Shown here in pieces: positions 39,487 through 51,145 of a stretch of DNA of 64,000 bases. Both the position numbers and the translations under genes were made by a program. Position 1 is the stretch's first letter, and every line of letters starts with the position of its first letter. The stretch is from NCBI RefSeq assembly GCF_037975245.1, contig NC_092565.1, forward strand, positions 19,509,999 through 19,573,998, in the 5' to 3' direction. The notes under the pieces were generated by a model. It ran no database searches, was not told where the DNA came from, and saw only the letters and a program-made list of their open reading frames with translations. Source of the stretch: Apostichopus japonicus (lineage: Eukaryota; Echinodermata; Holothuroidea; Aspidochirotida; Stichopodidae).

Positions 39487-39778
39487 CTAATTTGGTACAG
39501 CCAGTTGACAGCAACTTGTGACAACATCAACTGTAGGTGTCACACCACAATAAATTGTTCCATTGACTGACAATCTAAACTCGTCACTTTCAAGACCCGC
39601 CAAAGCATAGATAGAAGTTTTCAACTGGCATATCCTACCCACCACATGACAGCTGATATCTTGGCCTGTCATGACACTTGCAAACTTCCACATCATGACC
39701 GTTTAGATTTTGAGCTAGAAGAGGAGCAAGTTTAACATACTGAACCACAACCCTTCCGTCTGCTCGCTCGGAGTAATA
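39487..39778 (-). pseudogene. Frameshifted coding relic, family not recognised
   Basis: Two minus-strand frames meet near 39680-39700. The upstream frame (39778 to about 39680) includes DGRVVVQYVKLAPLL; the downstream frame (about 39696 to 39487) includes ICQLKTSIYALAGLESDEF and ends at a stop. Both have non-repetitive, protein-like composition with mixed hydrophobic and charged residues, unlike surrounding AT-driven frames. Their junction requires a frameshift. It may be a degraded transposon or retroelement domain, or a dead host exon. I cannot name it. It lies about 350 bp from the Tc1-like end at 39113, but a link between them is unproven. Confidence 0.45.
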
Positions 39779-40152
39779 TCAACATTTAATCAAAAAATAT
39801 CTGTATAATGGTTTATAAATCACCTTCAATCCTCCTTATTTTCACACCATCTGTACTTCAAATTATGCGCTTTGATATAGAGGCAGAAAAAGCAATGATG
39901 GTAACTGATAATATGCTAAAACAAGCATTACTTGAGGTCATTTTAGCTCCTTTTTCTGAAGATGGTTAACTTTTCGAGCGGATGTACACTACTCTAATTG
40001 TGGTATGGTACCTTGTAAGCCTTTTTGCTGTACATGTTCATTCACACCATCGCAGCTGCTTGCCTTGGCACTCCATGTTTCTAACAGACGCCATCTATTT
40101 ATTTGTATCACATGATACTCACGGAATGGTATCAATTTGAAGTAGATGTGAA

Positions 40153-40200
40153 CAGGTCCGTAGCCAGGAATTTTGAGTTAGAGGGCCACCAACGATTTAA
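40153..40200 (+). mobile_element. Partial end of the GCGTAGCCAGG (hAT-like) MITE family
   Basis: CAGGTCCGTAGCCAGGAATTTTGAG matches, with changes, the ends of the elements at 33551-35091 and 53909-54201. No clear opposite end was found. Confidence 0.4.
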
Positions 40201-40204
40201 GGAG

Positions 40205-43200
40205 AACACAATACGCATGTGTGACCTGTGAAGTATTTGTTCACGTGATTGTAGAACAGATGGGAGTGACACACATCCGCGTACACTTCTGGGGATGGGG
40301 ATTTTCGTCCACCAGAAAAAATAAGGTGATCGGCGCAACCATGAGCGGATAAAGTGTTACAAAAAAAATCCTATGTACAGTACATAAATATATAACATGT
40401 ATATACAGCCTAAACAGTCGAAACTTTTCTTTAACATCATATTAAAGGTTGCAAAATGTAGCACCATTTGACCTCCATGCATACTCCATTTGACCAAAGT
40501 AGACCTCCTATTGTGTGCTTTGATGTTGAGAAGAGTCAGGAAATGTAAATCTCGCATAGCAACATTATCTGTGCAGTTATCTTTAAGTAAGACAAACGTG
40601 GTGCAGACAAATGTGAATACAAAATATGATATAAGCCTAATTATTGTCTAAATTTCTTAGCTGCCCTGAAAATTGCAAATATTAACAGACAGATATTTTC
40701 ATATGTTGTAATATCTCGCCTAAACGTTTTCTAATATTTAAAACTGCACTTATTGTTCTTAGTTCTTGGCGTGATCTTTTGAAATGATTCTGTTTCAATT
40801 TTGCTTGTACAAATCTAACTCTGTTACTTCCATGTAAGAGGTTAACACACTAAAAACAACAACTTGAATAATAGCAACTCCCTACTGAAAGTGCCCTCTC
40901 CCTCCCCCACCCCTTCCCCGTATATTCGACCGGAAGAGGGCGGCATTTAGAATTAACATTAGTCTCTCTGTCTGAACTCTCAATGCCGTGCTGTCACATA
41001 CAATTTCATTCAGATAGAGCATGATGAACGAGAGTGATGCGTCCTCTAAGATGGCGACGCTTCCCGCAGTGAGACAGATCGTTGCTCTTATTGGTTTCAC
41101 GGGGATCTAGGTATCACTGACATAAATTTGAAACAATGTAACAAACCTCGACCATATGATGGCCTAATTGATCCAAACGCCGACGGAAATGAATTGGACG
41201 AAACATTGTAACAATGGCAAATTTAAATATAGGAAGACTTAAGAAAAGAGAGCAAGAAGGATCCTTGTTTTGACCCAGATAGGGTATCATATGGTACCAT
41301 TTTATGCGATTACCATTTACCACACACAATGACAAATTAAAATATAATTATCCCTCAAATTGATGTCTACGTGCAAACATAAATGACGATTTTCCTAACT
41401 TTGACGTTTATTAAAGTAGATATAGAAATATAAATATATATAATTTTTTTTTTCTGAGAGAATTTGCTTCTTTTTTTTTTATCTGATTTCTGTTTTTCTG
41501 TTTCTTCATGTGGCGATTAAGCCGTCGGTTTGAAGCTGTTTGAAATAATGCGCATGCGCAGGAGGGTAGAAGGCAGGTATATACAACCAGTTTCAGAAGG
41601 CTCCGCTATGCATGTATACATGGTGAATTGAGAAAGAGGATACTCGATGAGAGTGGGGGGGGGGGGGGTGGGGGTGGAGGATGAGGATGCAAGGTTATAG
41701 AAAAGTTATACATAGTGCATAGAAACATTCCTTGTGTAACAAAGTGCATGATTAAAGGGACGTTCGAGTATAATTTTCGATTATGACATTTCAGAACAGA
41801 TCATGTTTTTGGCTCCTTTTTTAGTTCTTTAGCTAAGTTGAAATATCTGGAATAAATCTTTAAGGCAAAGTTAATAATAGAAACAAGTTTTCTAGTTATA
41901 GCCTTGCAATAAATGCATCGCAAAATATGTTATTTGATCTTACAAATTTAGGGGTTTGCAGCGTTCCTGGTGAATACTGTGTTCATTTTGAGTTAAACCC
42001 CATGATCCAATGTCACCATTATTTCGCTATTCATGCCATACAAAGTAAAATAATGCATGCATTGTCAGTTTTTGAAACTTTAAACAGATTTTAAAGGCAG
42101 CCATCAGAAAAAAAAAATCGTCCGTCGCCGAGACCTTCACTGCCTAATTTCACATGCATTACATGCGAACATTAATTGTGGATCTCCAAATCTTCCTGAA
42201 TGTTAATTAAAAAAAAAGAAGCCTTTACGAAGTCTCAGCAGGCTAAAAATATAGGCGGTTATACTGTTAACCTTGCATGGTCAATTTCGTAACAGTAAAA
42301 CCTAATGTTTTCCCATATAGAAAACTTCTTCTGTAGGCAACGTAGTATTTCATTAAAGCTAAAAAGTAATCATTTCCCTAGAATTGTAACCGCCATAAAT
42401 AGTTCCTGTACAAAGGTATTGTTTTACTAATTCCTTCTAAATTGAATGAGTAAGATGAAGGATGAGGATGAGGAGGAGAACATGTAGATGGGGGGGGGGG
42501 GGAGGAGAGCAAGGAGAAGAAACATCGGCCTGCTAACGTATAGGTGGTGGTAAGATATTGTTGACATTTCATTTGTCTGTATTCTTAGCTATCAAACCAA
42601 ACGTTTCCCTGTAACGTTTCTTGCAAAACTAACAGATTCGAAGAAAACGCGCTTCATATACGCCCATTCCATGTAATGTTTATTTTAGACCCAACAGCTC
42701 TTGCAAGATTTACCCTTTTTTTAAATCATATATAACACAAAGAAACACAATAGATGGTATACGATTTGCTACATTTTGTGCGCATTTATATTTACACTTT
42801 TTACATATTCAAACTATATACACAAGGTTTCTTTGGCTCATGGCATGGTTATCTTCATAAGGTGGATGAAATTGTTAAAATAAAAATGTATCCAACAACT
42901 GCATGATACAAAGGCCCCAACTTTCTCTTGTAGCAACATTATAAAAACGACTCCCAGGCTACAAAAGATGGCCCTTTACATTATATCCATAAGAAATCCT
43001 CTTAGACAATCAAGACATGACATTTGTCCAGCATTTAAATGCAGAGCATTCATATTTGATCTGGCTTGGACACTTGATCTGGCCTGAACAATTGATCTGG
43101 ATCAAGTGCAGCTCAGTGTTTGATCCAAATCAAGTGCAAACAACAACATCAAGGGCAAACAAAGCCAAATGTTACTCTGATGTAAAATACTTTTTAAATA

Positions 43201-43550
43201 AATTAACCAGAAAGTCAGCAGGCTTTCTGCAGGCTTCCAGAAAGCCAGCAGATTCCTTGCCATAACCAGGAAGCCAGCAGGCTTAGTGATTTTATAACTT
43301 TATCATGTATATGGAATCACTTGATTGTTAGAGCAACTGAGGAAAATGTGTCCTGAAGTCAAGTTCCCAGAACATCATACCAGATAACTTGATCATTGCA
43401 AAGGTATTACCCTTCTAAATGTTGATGACAGATAACAGTCATTAGTGGAAGTGGAAACCCCTCTAATCCACTTAAAAATAGGCCAAGTCCTATGACAGTT
43501 AGTGACACACAAAAGCCATTCATCAAAGGTAATAATTGAGTTTACAAGTT
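40205..43550. other. Mostly gene-free stretch
   Basis: Contains an AAGATGGCG context at 41047-41055 opening a 19-codon plus frame, which I do not call as a gene. There are G tracts at 41655-41668 and 42490-42503. Short tandem-like motifs of GCAGGCTT/CCAGAAAGCC occur at 43210-43285 and of TTGATCTGG near 43057-43100. No exon is supported. Confidence 0.4.
41549..41560. promoter_or_regulatory. Palindromic NRF1-type site TGCGCATGCGCA
   Basis: A perfect match to the NRF1 consensus, normally a promoter-proximal site of housekeeping genes. In AT-rich DNA it is statistically unexpected, but no adjacent exon on either strand supports promoter function. Confidence 0.25.
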
Positions 43551-43559
43551 TACAAGGTT

Positions 43560-44735
43560 TCCAGACTTTGACCCTCTGTTGATTTCAAATGTCCTTTCAT
43601 CAGCATCATATTTGGGCAAATACTTTTACAATATCTGTCACTAAATGTACTTGTTGTAATAACAAGTACTAATAAGGGCAACTGTAATAGGTTAAGGTCA
43701 AGTGTTTTGTGTCAAAGTGGGAGGTCTTTAATTTTTAGTATTCAGAGCAGTTTAAGACATTGTGCAGTAATTTTTTAAATTTTAATCTTAAACCTGTACC
43801 AATTAAGTATTTTGAGAGCATGAATGTATACCAAGACAGTGAGAGCAATGACATTTTACCCTGACATGGTGTAAACGTTCAGACATTACTAATGAGGTTC
43901 TTAAAATTGTAAATCAGTCCCATTTTCATAACAACAATATCAATTAAGATCTGAACAAGTATGCGCTTTCCTGTACACCATGTCCTTGCACAATATATCA
44001 TGCTGAAAACCAAAGCTTATTACTGGCCACTCCCTATATAAGGAGAAAAGTTTTCAAGGATTGAATTCTGCTAGCCTTAAACAACCATTGACTTGAAGCA
44101 AATAAGAAGCCTGAACTTGAAAACAAAATTACCAGCTACAGTGCTTTTAAGATTTTAACACTTCTCCCTTGCTGACCTCCAATAACCTTTGACCTTCACA
44201 AAGAATTCCTGGGGTCTTGTAGGAAAGTCATATGCCAATATGACATCTGATGAAACTGCTGTTCTTATGATGTCATGTTTAAAATTTACAGAAAGTAACC
44301 TCTGCTGAACCCACATGATCTGTACCCTCCACTTAAAACAATAGGGTTCATGTATTATTTATAGAGATGCCATAGCCATATATAGCAGCTACTGTAGTTT
44401 TCTGTATTTACACAGTGTTCAAGTTTTGACACCCGGTGACCTTAAATGAACTCTGACCTACATCAAATTGTGTAAAAACTATACAATACACAAGGCTATC
44501 ATACCATGCATATATGAGCTCATTTCAAGTTCCGATTCTGGAGAAATAGCACTTTTGATATATTCACATTTTGCCCTCTGCTGACCCCAAATGACCTTTG
44601 ACACGTGCCAAATATAAGAACTGAATAGGCGACCTTCCTTGAGATATCATGTTTACAAGATTTTCAAACGTTTTCATCCTATTGACCTCAAAAGACCTTT
44701 GACATTCGATAAAAATACTATCAAACAGGCCCCAA
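43560..44735. repeat. Interspersed repeat cluster with DR1-like TGACCTTTGAC motifs
   Basis: Several diverged blocks of about 130-150 bp share the order TTTACAAGATTTTCA, then TGACCTC-AAATGACCTTTGACCTTCA-like sequence. DR1-like direct repeats of TGACCT occur at 44183-44195, 44592-44604 and 44693-44705. The same family recurs at 50455-50805, and an inverted piece lies near 56325-56365. The segment lies 3' of the minus-strand gene ending at 45524 and may include its 3'UTR. Confidence 0.55.
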
Positions 44736-45523
44736 CCTCTTCTTTGATACAGTTATTTTTACTATATATTACTATATATATTCTTTTTAAAATATTCCAC
44801 TCCTATCTTTCATAACATTGTAGATTTAATTCCAGCTTTGGCTTTGTGACGCCATAGTCTCATGGACTACAAAATGAAACCCAAAGTGTTTCCATCTGGA
44901 AAAGACAATTTTCTCACAAAAAAATTGTTACCAGCAAGTGATACTCCTTTACTGATATTCATGTGACAGTTTCCTTAATTAGACTCTTATAATTAATCAT
45001 GTTTAATGAAACATGATCGATGGTCACACAGTTACACTGCTACGTAACGAATGTCCCTTCCTCGAAATCAATTTAACTGGTTGGAATTTCAATGGTATCA
45101 TCTCCCAACTGGTTGTTGACAGATTCACCTTTTTTTTACAGGTAAAACTGAAAGTTAAACTTTACAGCAAATCTTGAACCTGCACTCAATAACTGAGCCT
45201 TCTGAGCCGTAAACGAAAGACTGGCAGCGATTGTCGTTTTGTTCCCGATTCTCGGATAGAAACCTCTTCCTGTCCTCTCACCATCATGGATTTGTACTCA
45301 TGGTACTCAGGGTAGTTTGCAAACCTAGTACCAGATTGAGTACTCCTACAAAGTACAACTTCCCTTCACTCACAGAGAGGCACAAACTGGTGAATGTCAT
45401 CAGAGGTCAATCCTAGTTATGTCTTCATCCTGAATCCTTCAAACGCGAGTCAGACAGGGTAGATCTGATGTAACCACTGCAGTAATTCTAGCCAGTAGTG
45501 ACCGGTCCGTCCCCATCGCTCGG

Positions 45524-45802
45524 CTAGTGGACGGTTATCGTTGGATCCCAATTGACTCTGCGCGGCAGAGCATCGTACGGCCCGTGGTCCAGGAATCGGT
45601 CACATAAGTGGCAGTGGGTCACCTGGAATACATGGTTTCCCTGGAACGGATCGGAACATAGCTGACATTTCTTAATCACCGGTTCCTGCGGGTGGAAACG
45701 ACCAATCATTTGAAAGGTTACCATAGAGTCATTGGTCAGTTTAGACAGGTGGGAGAAAAGCAGAGGAACTGATGGGGTGCATGGCAAAACCCCCAGACTA
45801 GA
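45524..45802 (-). CDS. Unrecognised gene with paired CxxC motifs: last coding exon
   Basis: Acceptor CCTACAAG|TCT at 45803-45804 on the minus strand. The frame runs 92 codons to a TAG at 45524-45526. The N-terminal part includes LLFSHLSKLTND. The C-terminal half contains KKCQLCSDPF and THCHLCDRFLDH, two CxxC pairs separated by 14 residues with flanking His. This spacing suggests a zinc-binding ribbon-like fold. The product ends RRVNWDPTITVH. Balanced codon use and an in-phase (phase 0) join to the exon at 47443-47529 support real coding. I do not recognise the family. Function is unknown; a compact C-terminal zinc module on a coiled-coil protein would suit an adaptor, which is inference only. 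Confidence 0.7.
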   Translation of the reverse strand, partial: SSLGVLPCTPSVPLLFSHLSKLTNDSMVTFQMIGRFHPQEPVIKKCQLCSDPFQGNHVFQVTHCHLCDRFLDHGPYDALPRRVNWDPTITVH

Positions 45803-46611
45803 CTTGTAGGAACATTAAAATACACAAATGAGAATGAAGATACTGTAACCAGTCGTCTAAGTCTTGAATTAATATTCTATTCTTTATGACAAAATATGAA
45901 ATGATAGTTGTATTGGGGCTGATTTTGAAATGCCATTACAGTAATGTTTGGCATATCATTAAAGCCCCATCCAGCACTCCATTACAAAAACAAACTAGAC
46001 CGATTCCTTGCTCTTCAATCTTTCTTGGAAATATTGCGTAGCAAATAAAATCAAAAGTAATCACAGAAAATGTACATCTTCCCCAAAATTGAGGCCTATT
46101 CAAGCAGATCGAGCTAATGAAAAATTTGCACCAAAACGCAATGTCTGTCCTTTGTTATTGTTTTGGTCGAGAGCGGGTCGATCTGTTGTGACCTCTCCGT
46201 TTATTGACCTCTCTGTTTATAACTGTGCTTTTGGTTATACGCTGGGCTATGTATGTCACTGTGCCTAGCATATGACATAATTTCTGTGTTTTCTCTGTCG
46301 ACTTTCCTCGAGGCAGACAGGACCGTTTGAGGGACGCATTCCACATAGAACACTTTCAGTCCCTAGTTGCCTGCCTTGCATTTACAGGGTACAGCAAAAA
46401 TCATTCGCTGTGTATGCTACATTTTTTATTAATGTTAGATACCGAGGTCGAAACCTTTGTCCGCGCACACGTCCCATGATGTATGTTTTGGTACACAAAC
46501 AGTGTTTTGTTTGGATTTCTCATTCGCTGGATCGCTGCCGATGGGCCAAAAGTTTCCGTGAAACGTTACCTCGTCGTGATTCTGTACTACAGAATAGCAC
46601 CTAGAAAGGAT

Positions 46612-47030
46612 TGTTTACTACAAAATAGCACCAAAACAAGGATTCCTTAGACCGTCACGTTAAATACCTCTAACAGTCATGATTGTTTACTACAGAATAG
46701 CACCAAAACAAGGATTCCTTAGACCGTCACGTTAAATACCTCTAACAGTCATGGTTGTTTACTACAGAATAGCACCAAAACAAGGATTCCTTAGACCGTC
46801 ACGTTAAATACCTCTAACAGTCATGATTGTTTACTACAGAATAGCACCAAAACAAGGATTCATTAGACCGTCACGTTAAATACCTCAAACAGTCATGGTT
46901 GTTTACTACAGAATAGCACCAAAACAAGGATTCATTAGACCGTCACGTTAAATACCTCTAACAGTCATGGTTGTTTACTACAGAATAGCACCAAAACAAG
47001 GATTCCTTAGACCGTCACATTATATACCTT
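46612..47030. repeat. 72-bp minisatellite, six nearly identical copies
   Basis: Copies start with TGTTTACTACAGAATAGCAC at 46612, 46684, 46756, 46828, 46900 and 46972, exactly 72 bp apart. Only a few substitutions separate them (for example ATTCCTTAG versus ATTCATTAG, ATGATT versus ATGGTT), so the array is young or homogenised. Although 72 is a multiple of three, every frame I checked has stops. It lies in the last intron of the minus-strand gene. Confidence 0.95.
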
Positions 47031-47442
47031 ACCTAATGGAGCTCTAATATGCAATTTTGTAGCAGTTTGCATTAACATACATGTCTGTTGGCTTAAGTCC
47101 CATTTGGTGGATCTACTGTATATCAAAACAATTCATGGTACCCTGCCACCTTTCTTCTAAGAAATTTGTAACCTTTTTAACCCTGTGAAGCGCATCTCCT
47201 ACCATCCTTTGTTCATGTTCAGGAAAAAACAAACAAATACCAACGCACCTTCAAAAACTTGTCAACCAAAAAGGTTTGAAGTTGACATGGATTAGTCAGC
47301 TAGTCATAACATACAATGGGTATACTTCAAATGATAGTGAAGTCGTTGTATACCCATCTCACACACACACATCCCTGCATGCATATTTGGCTTCGGTTTT
47401 GATGTAATTTTAATTCTTCAGCGACCGCGCAATTTATTTTAC

Positions 47443-47529
47443 CTCATTTATACTGGCCTGCACCATTTCCTGTCCATTTGAAACCATGAGGTCCTCTCCA
47501 ATATTCTGATTGGGTTCAGTTTGAGTCGG
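47443..47529 (-). CDS. Unrecognised CxxC gene: penultimate exon found
   Basis: An 87-bp exon with acceptor GGATACACAG|CCG (exon from 47529) and donor GAG|GTAAAA (exon to 47443), phase 0 at both ends. It encodes 29 residues, starting PTQTEPNQN and ending MVQASINE, polar and Gln/Asn-rich, consistent with a disordered linker. It fits between the exons at 48494-48586 and 45524-45802 without changing frame. It is too short to be found by long-frame search; the evidence is the matched splice borders and phase. Confidence 0.6.
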
Positions 47530-48493
47530 CTGTGTATCCAAAAAATATAAAGGGGAGATATTTTACATTTTGACCAAAACAAGAAAAAAAATTGAAGTAT
47601 AAAACATGTGTCGTGTTGGTGTCCACACACTGTTTATATCAGGGCAGCTGAAGTTACACAAAGCATAAACACATTTACAAGTTTTTACAGATAGGACAAA
47701 TAGGAAGGATGAAGAAAGGATAGAAATTAATTCAAATGGATGCAATCTGCACATGGGCCTCACTGATAATAATAATGGAAATATCACATTTTATGGGAAA
47801 TTAAAAGTTGTACGTACACATTGTCCAACTGTTATGTTGAAAACCCTTTCACAAGTACCAAGTACAGAATCACCAGAGTAAGATATATATTGAATGTTTG
47901 TTTTTTCCCTTTTTGGTCAGTGAAGTTCACTCTTTCAGTTACTTTATGGCCGGAGGAAAACATTACTCCAGATTTATCAAGGTCCTGCAGGCTGCACTGT
48001 TAGTGTTTTGGTCAGCCTGTACATATCGTTTGCACACTGGTACAGTATATATGTTCTTCGTGCAAAATGTGTTTGGTACATGTTTGGAGAAGCGTAAAGG
48101 GTCACAATTAACAGTATGCAGGCGTCACTTTGGAATGGAACTTACACGCAATATGCTCCTTTAAGGTGGCATTGAAGAGATTACTCATATGTGAAGCTGA
48201 AACCTTGAACCTGGAATAGCTACAAAAACATTGCCAGTTCTCACACATTTCTTTGAATATGACATCAAGTCATCATATCAAGTCTAAACTAGGACAGGCC
48301 TTTTTGAACTATTACTCAATTTGCTTACTAATAACCTAGAATACTGCTGAAGGTATTATAAACTCTGGCTACAGATAGACATTTTAGGTACTTTACAATG
48401 CAATCCCCCCTCCAACCTCCTTCCCCCCCAACAAAAGAAAAACATAAAAATCCCCTGCTAAATTAGGGGGAAAATACAGATCTGAATGCTCAC

Positions 48494-48586
48494 CAAATCC
48501 AGAACTTCTCCCACTTCATGAGTTATTGGTGTATCCGCTTCCTCACGGACAACAAATTCCTGGCTATGAAACCAATGCTGACTCAG
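48494..48586 (-). CDS. Unrecognised CxxC gene: internal exon
   Basis: A 93-bp exon with a strong acceptor (pyrimidine tract then GTCCACAG|CTG, exon from 48586) and a strong donor TTG|GTGAGC (exon to 48494), phase 0 on both sides. The 31 residues include LSQHWFHSQEFVVREEAD and end GEVLDL, acidic and protein-like. The splice context is the best of this gene. Further exons between here and 51146 cannot be excluded. Confidence 0.65.
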
Positions 48587-49599
48587 CTGTGGACAAAAAA
48601 GGTTTAAGCAAAGATAACTAAAATACAAACCTTTTTCATAACCTTTTCATTAAAAATTATCTGCTTTTCTCACATGAACTGAACAGACTGAAAATATTAT
48701 CAGTTGTATGAATCTTAATATTCTAAAATAAAATATAGAACTTACTACATTTAAACCTCAGTTTGCATGTCATTGTAAACACCAACAAACCAACCCCTAG
48801 TTCTATTCTTTTCTAGCACAATGTTTTTTTATAGTTAATATAAATCATACAATCAAAATCATGAACTTTCTGGCCAAACTTTGGCCCAATCGTTAAAAAA
48901 ATTGTGGAACAATAACATGGGGAAGCTTGGTAATCGTTTGCCTAATATTTCAGACACTTTTCTTTGAGAGAAAGCTAGTATGCACTTCAATTTTCTTTGT
49001 TCTATTACCTGTTGGCTAATTGTCTGGGTAAAACAACAGGTGAAGAGAATTTGCTGATAATGATGTTATTTTCTAATATCAGCGGATATATCTGAATATA
49101 CAGTATGATGGATTTAGGCGGTTTAGCCTATAATATATACGTAGTCTAATTCTGTGTTTGGATGTCCACAGAAAGTTTTCTCTTTGAAGATGCTGATATA
49201 TGCAAAACATTTTCAGATTTTTAAGGAGATGAATGCACACATTTTTTTTTTTTTTTGATCAGAATCTTGTCAAGTCACTGGCAAAAAAAGGAGTTGTATA
49301 TACTTGAATCATATGTGCCACATTTTTTTTTTACAATTTTTGTCAATGTTCATACCAACCAATTGATGTCTTGACAGGACGCTGGCTAAAGTCTTGGTGT
49401 GAGCTATTATATAACACAACAGTGCCCAAAAAATCATTTGTGGTGGAAATTTGGTCCCACCCTGCCTAAAAATGCACCCAGAAATGTAGGCCTTCAAGTA
49501 CCAGCTATTAACCAACAACATATCAATTTTGTTTACAATCTGACTTAAGGTTGCAGTATTATTGCAATGTAAATAGTTTTTACATTTGACCCCATAAAT

Positions 49600-49740
49600 T
49601 CATAAATATTCATAAAATCCATGTCAAAAACAATAGGGCAACACCTTCACACAGCAAGTAGGACACATATCCATCACTCCGTTGTTGAGTTATCACGGAC
49701 CAAGGCAAGTGCACAGACACACACACACGCACACACAAAC
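49600..49740 (-). repeat. Dispersed repeat anchored on a (GT)n tract
   Basis: On the minus strand a GT run (49740-49715) is followed by TTGGTCCGTGATAACTCAAC and AACGGAGTGATGGATATGTG. The right edge of the window (63893-64000) has the same arrangement: GT run, ACACGATATCTCAAGAAGGG, then AAGCTTGGACAG. The two are diverged members of one microsatellite-associated repeat type. Confidence 0.5.
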
Positions 49741-50454
49741 CTGACTGCATATAGGTTCCTTGGGTCCAGCAAGTAACCAAAACAAGTTATAGTCTTGTCA
49801 GCGCTTACCTCCGCTGTAGTGCTAACTGACAATAGCACAGTGCACCTATATGACAAACTTTGACTTTGACTAATTGTAATTGTACAGTACAGTCAATCAT
49901 GCCGTAACAAAGCACTATTATCAAGTTGTTTTGCTGATGACTAATGACTACTCAGAAAGGAATGTATTTTGGGGTTCCTATGGGATTCTTTTGGAAAGGA
50001 AACTTTGAACCACCAGATAAGAAAATTAATAAAAATCAACAGACGACCAAGATAATAGCACACATACACACATATATACAAAACAGATCTATACAATTGC
50101 AAACACAGCTCACACCCACACACCTACCTAGACAGTACCAGGACAACTCTGAAACAACCATAAGGCCAGTTGGCTTAGTGATTCTACGCCACACTTTGTA
50201 TGAGAACGTTAAACAGTAAAACTGATCACAAGGTTTCTTAGTGTTGGCTATCAGCAAAGGGCCTTTCGCATATGTCAACCTATCTTTCAATACGAAATTC
50301 ATCGAAGCTCTACTTTTGTAGTTATCATGTCCACACGGTTTCAGACTGATATGACATTTAACCTCCACTAATTTCTATATGATTCTTGTGCCAACCAAGG
50401 GGCATACACACACCCAGAGTGAACTTAAACTAAGGTGCACTTTATCAGTTATAT

Positions 50455-50805
50455 CATGTTTACAATATACTCAGACTTTGCCCTTTGTTGACCTCAAATG
50501 ACCTGTAACCTTCACAGAAAACATAGGCTTCTCTTATTCAATAAGGTGAATCCACAAACCAAGTATCGGACTTCATCCAAACCTCTTGACTATCATTATT
50601 GACAAGATATTCAGATTATGATTTCTGACTTTGAATGGCCTTTGACCTCCACCCATTTCAAAGTATTTGTGTACTGATCAAGGGGGTTTTACATACTATG
50701 TAAAAGCTGCAAAGCAAAGGGTACTTTTTGACTTATAAATCCTGTTCACAAGATATTCAGACATTGACCACTTAGGCCAACCACAAATGACCTTTGACTT
50801 TCACA
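50455..50805. repeat. DR1-motif interspersed repeat, second cluster
   Basis: Same family as 43560-44735: blocks containing CACAAGATATTCAGAC and TTGACCTCAAATGACCT-like sequence. Direct TGACCT-like repeats occur at 50499-50511, 50636-50648 and 50788-50800. Confidence 0.6.
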
Positions 50806-51055
50806 GAGCTCTCTAGACGTCTATAGCCAGTGTACATTTGTTACCAGGAGCTCTGCAGACATGGTATATATTGTTGGTGTACATTTGTTACCAGCTCTCT
50901 AGACATGTTATAGCGAGTGTACATTTGAGCTCTCTCGACAAGTTATTTCGAGTGTACATTTGTTACCAGCAGCTCTCTAGACATGATATAGCTGGTGTAC
51001 AATTGATACCAGGAGCTCTCTAGACACGGTATAGCCAGTGTACATTTGTTGTGAG
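50804..51055. repeat. About 42-bp tandem repeat
   Basis: Roughly six imperfect units containing GAGCTCTCTAGACATG, a TATAGC segment and GTGTACATTTGTTACCAG. Unit length varies from about 33 to 47 bp. It lies just 3' of the first coding exon of the minus-strand CxxC gene, within its intron. Confidence 0.8.
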
Positions 51056-51145
51056 GAGACACATCTTAAAGTGAGGAGTGATGTAAATGTGAACAACAAT
51101 TGAACATAGTTCAATGGTTCTAATTAGAAGGTTGAAGAGACTGAC

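Larger units (their letters stand above)
48590..51140. other. Intron of the CxxC gene, repeat-rich
   Basis: No further exon of the gene is convincingly visible. The segment holds the GT-anchored repeat at 49655-49740, DR1-like repeats at 50455-50805 and a 42-bp tandem repeat at 50804-51055. The open frame on the minus strand at 50036-50368 lacks splice borders and appears repeat-related. Confidence 0.45.

Noticed and set aside
40882..41100. Minus-strand frame of 72 codons and a short plus frame from an ATGGCG start
   Set aside because: Neither has donor/acceptor support or a recognisable family. The plus frame ends after 19 codons.
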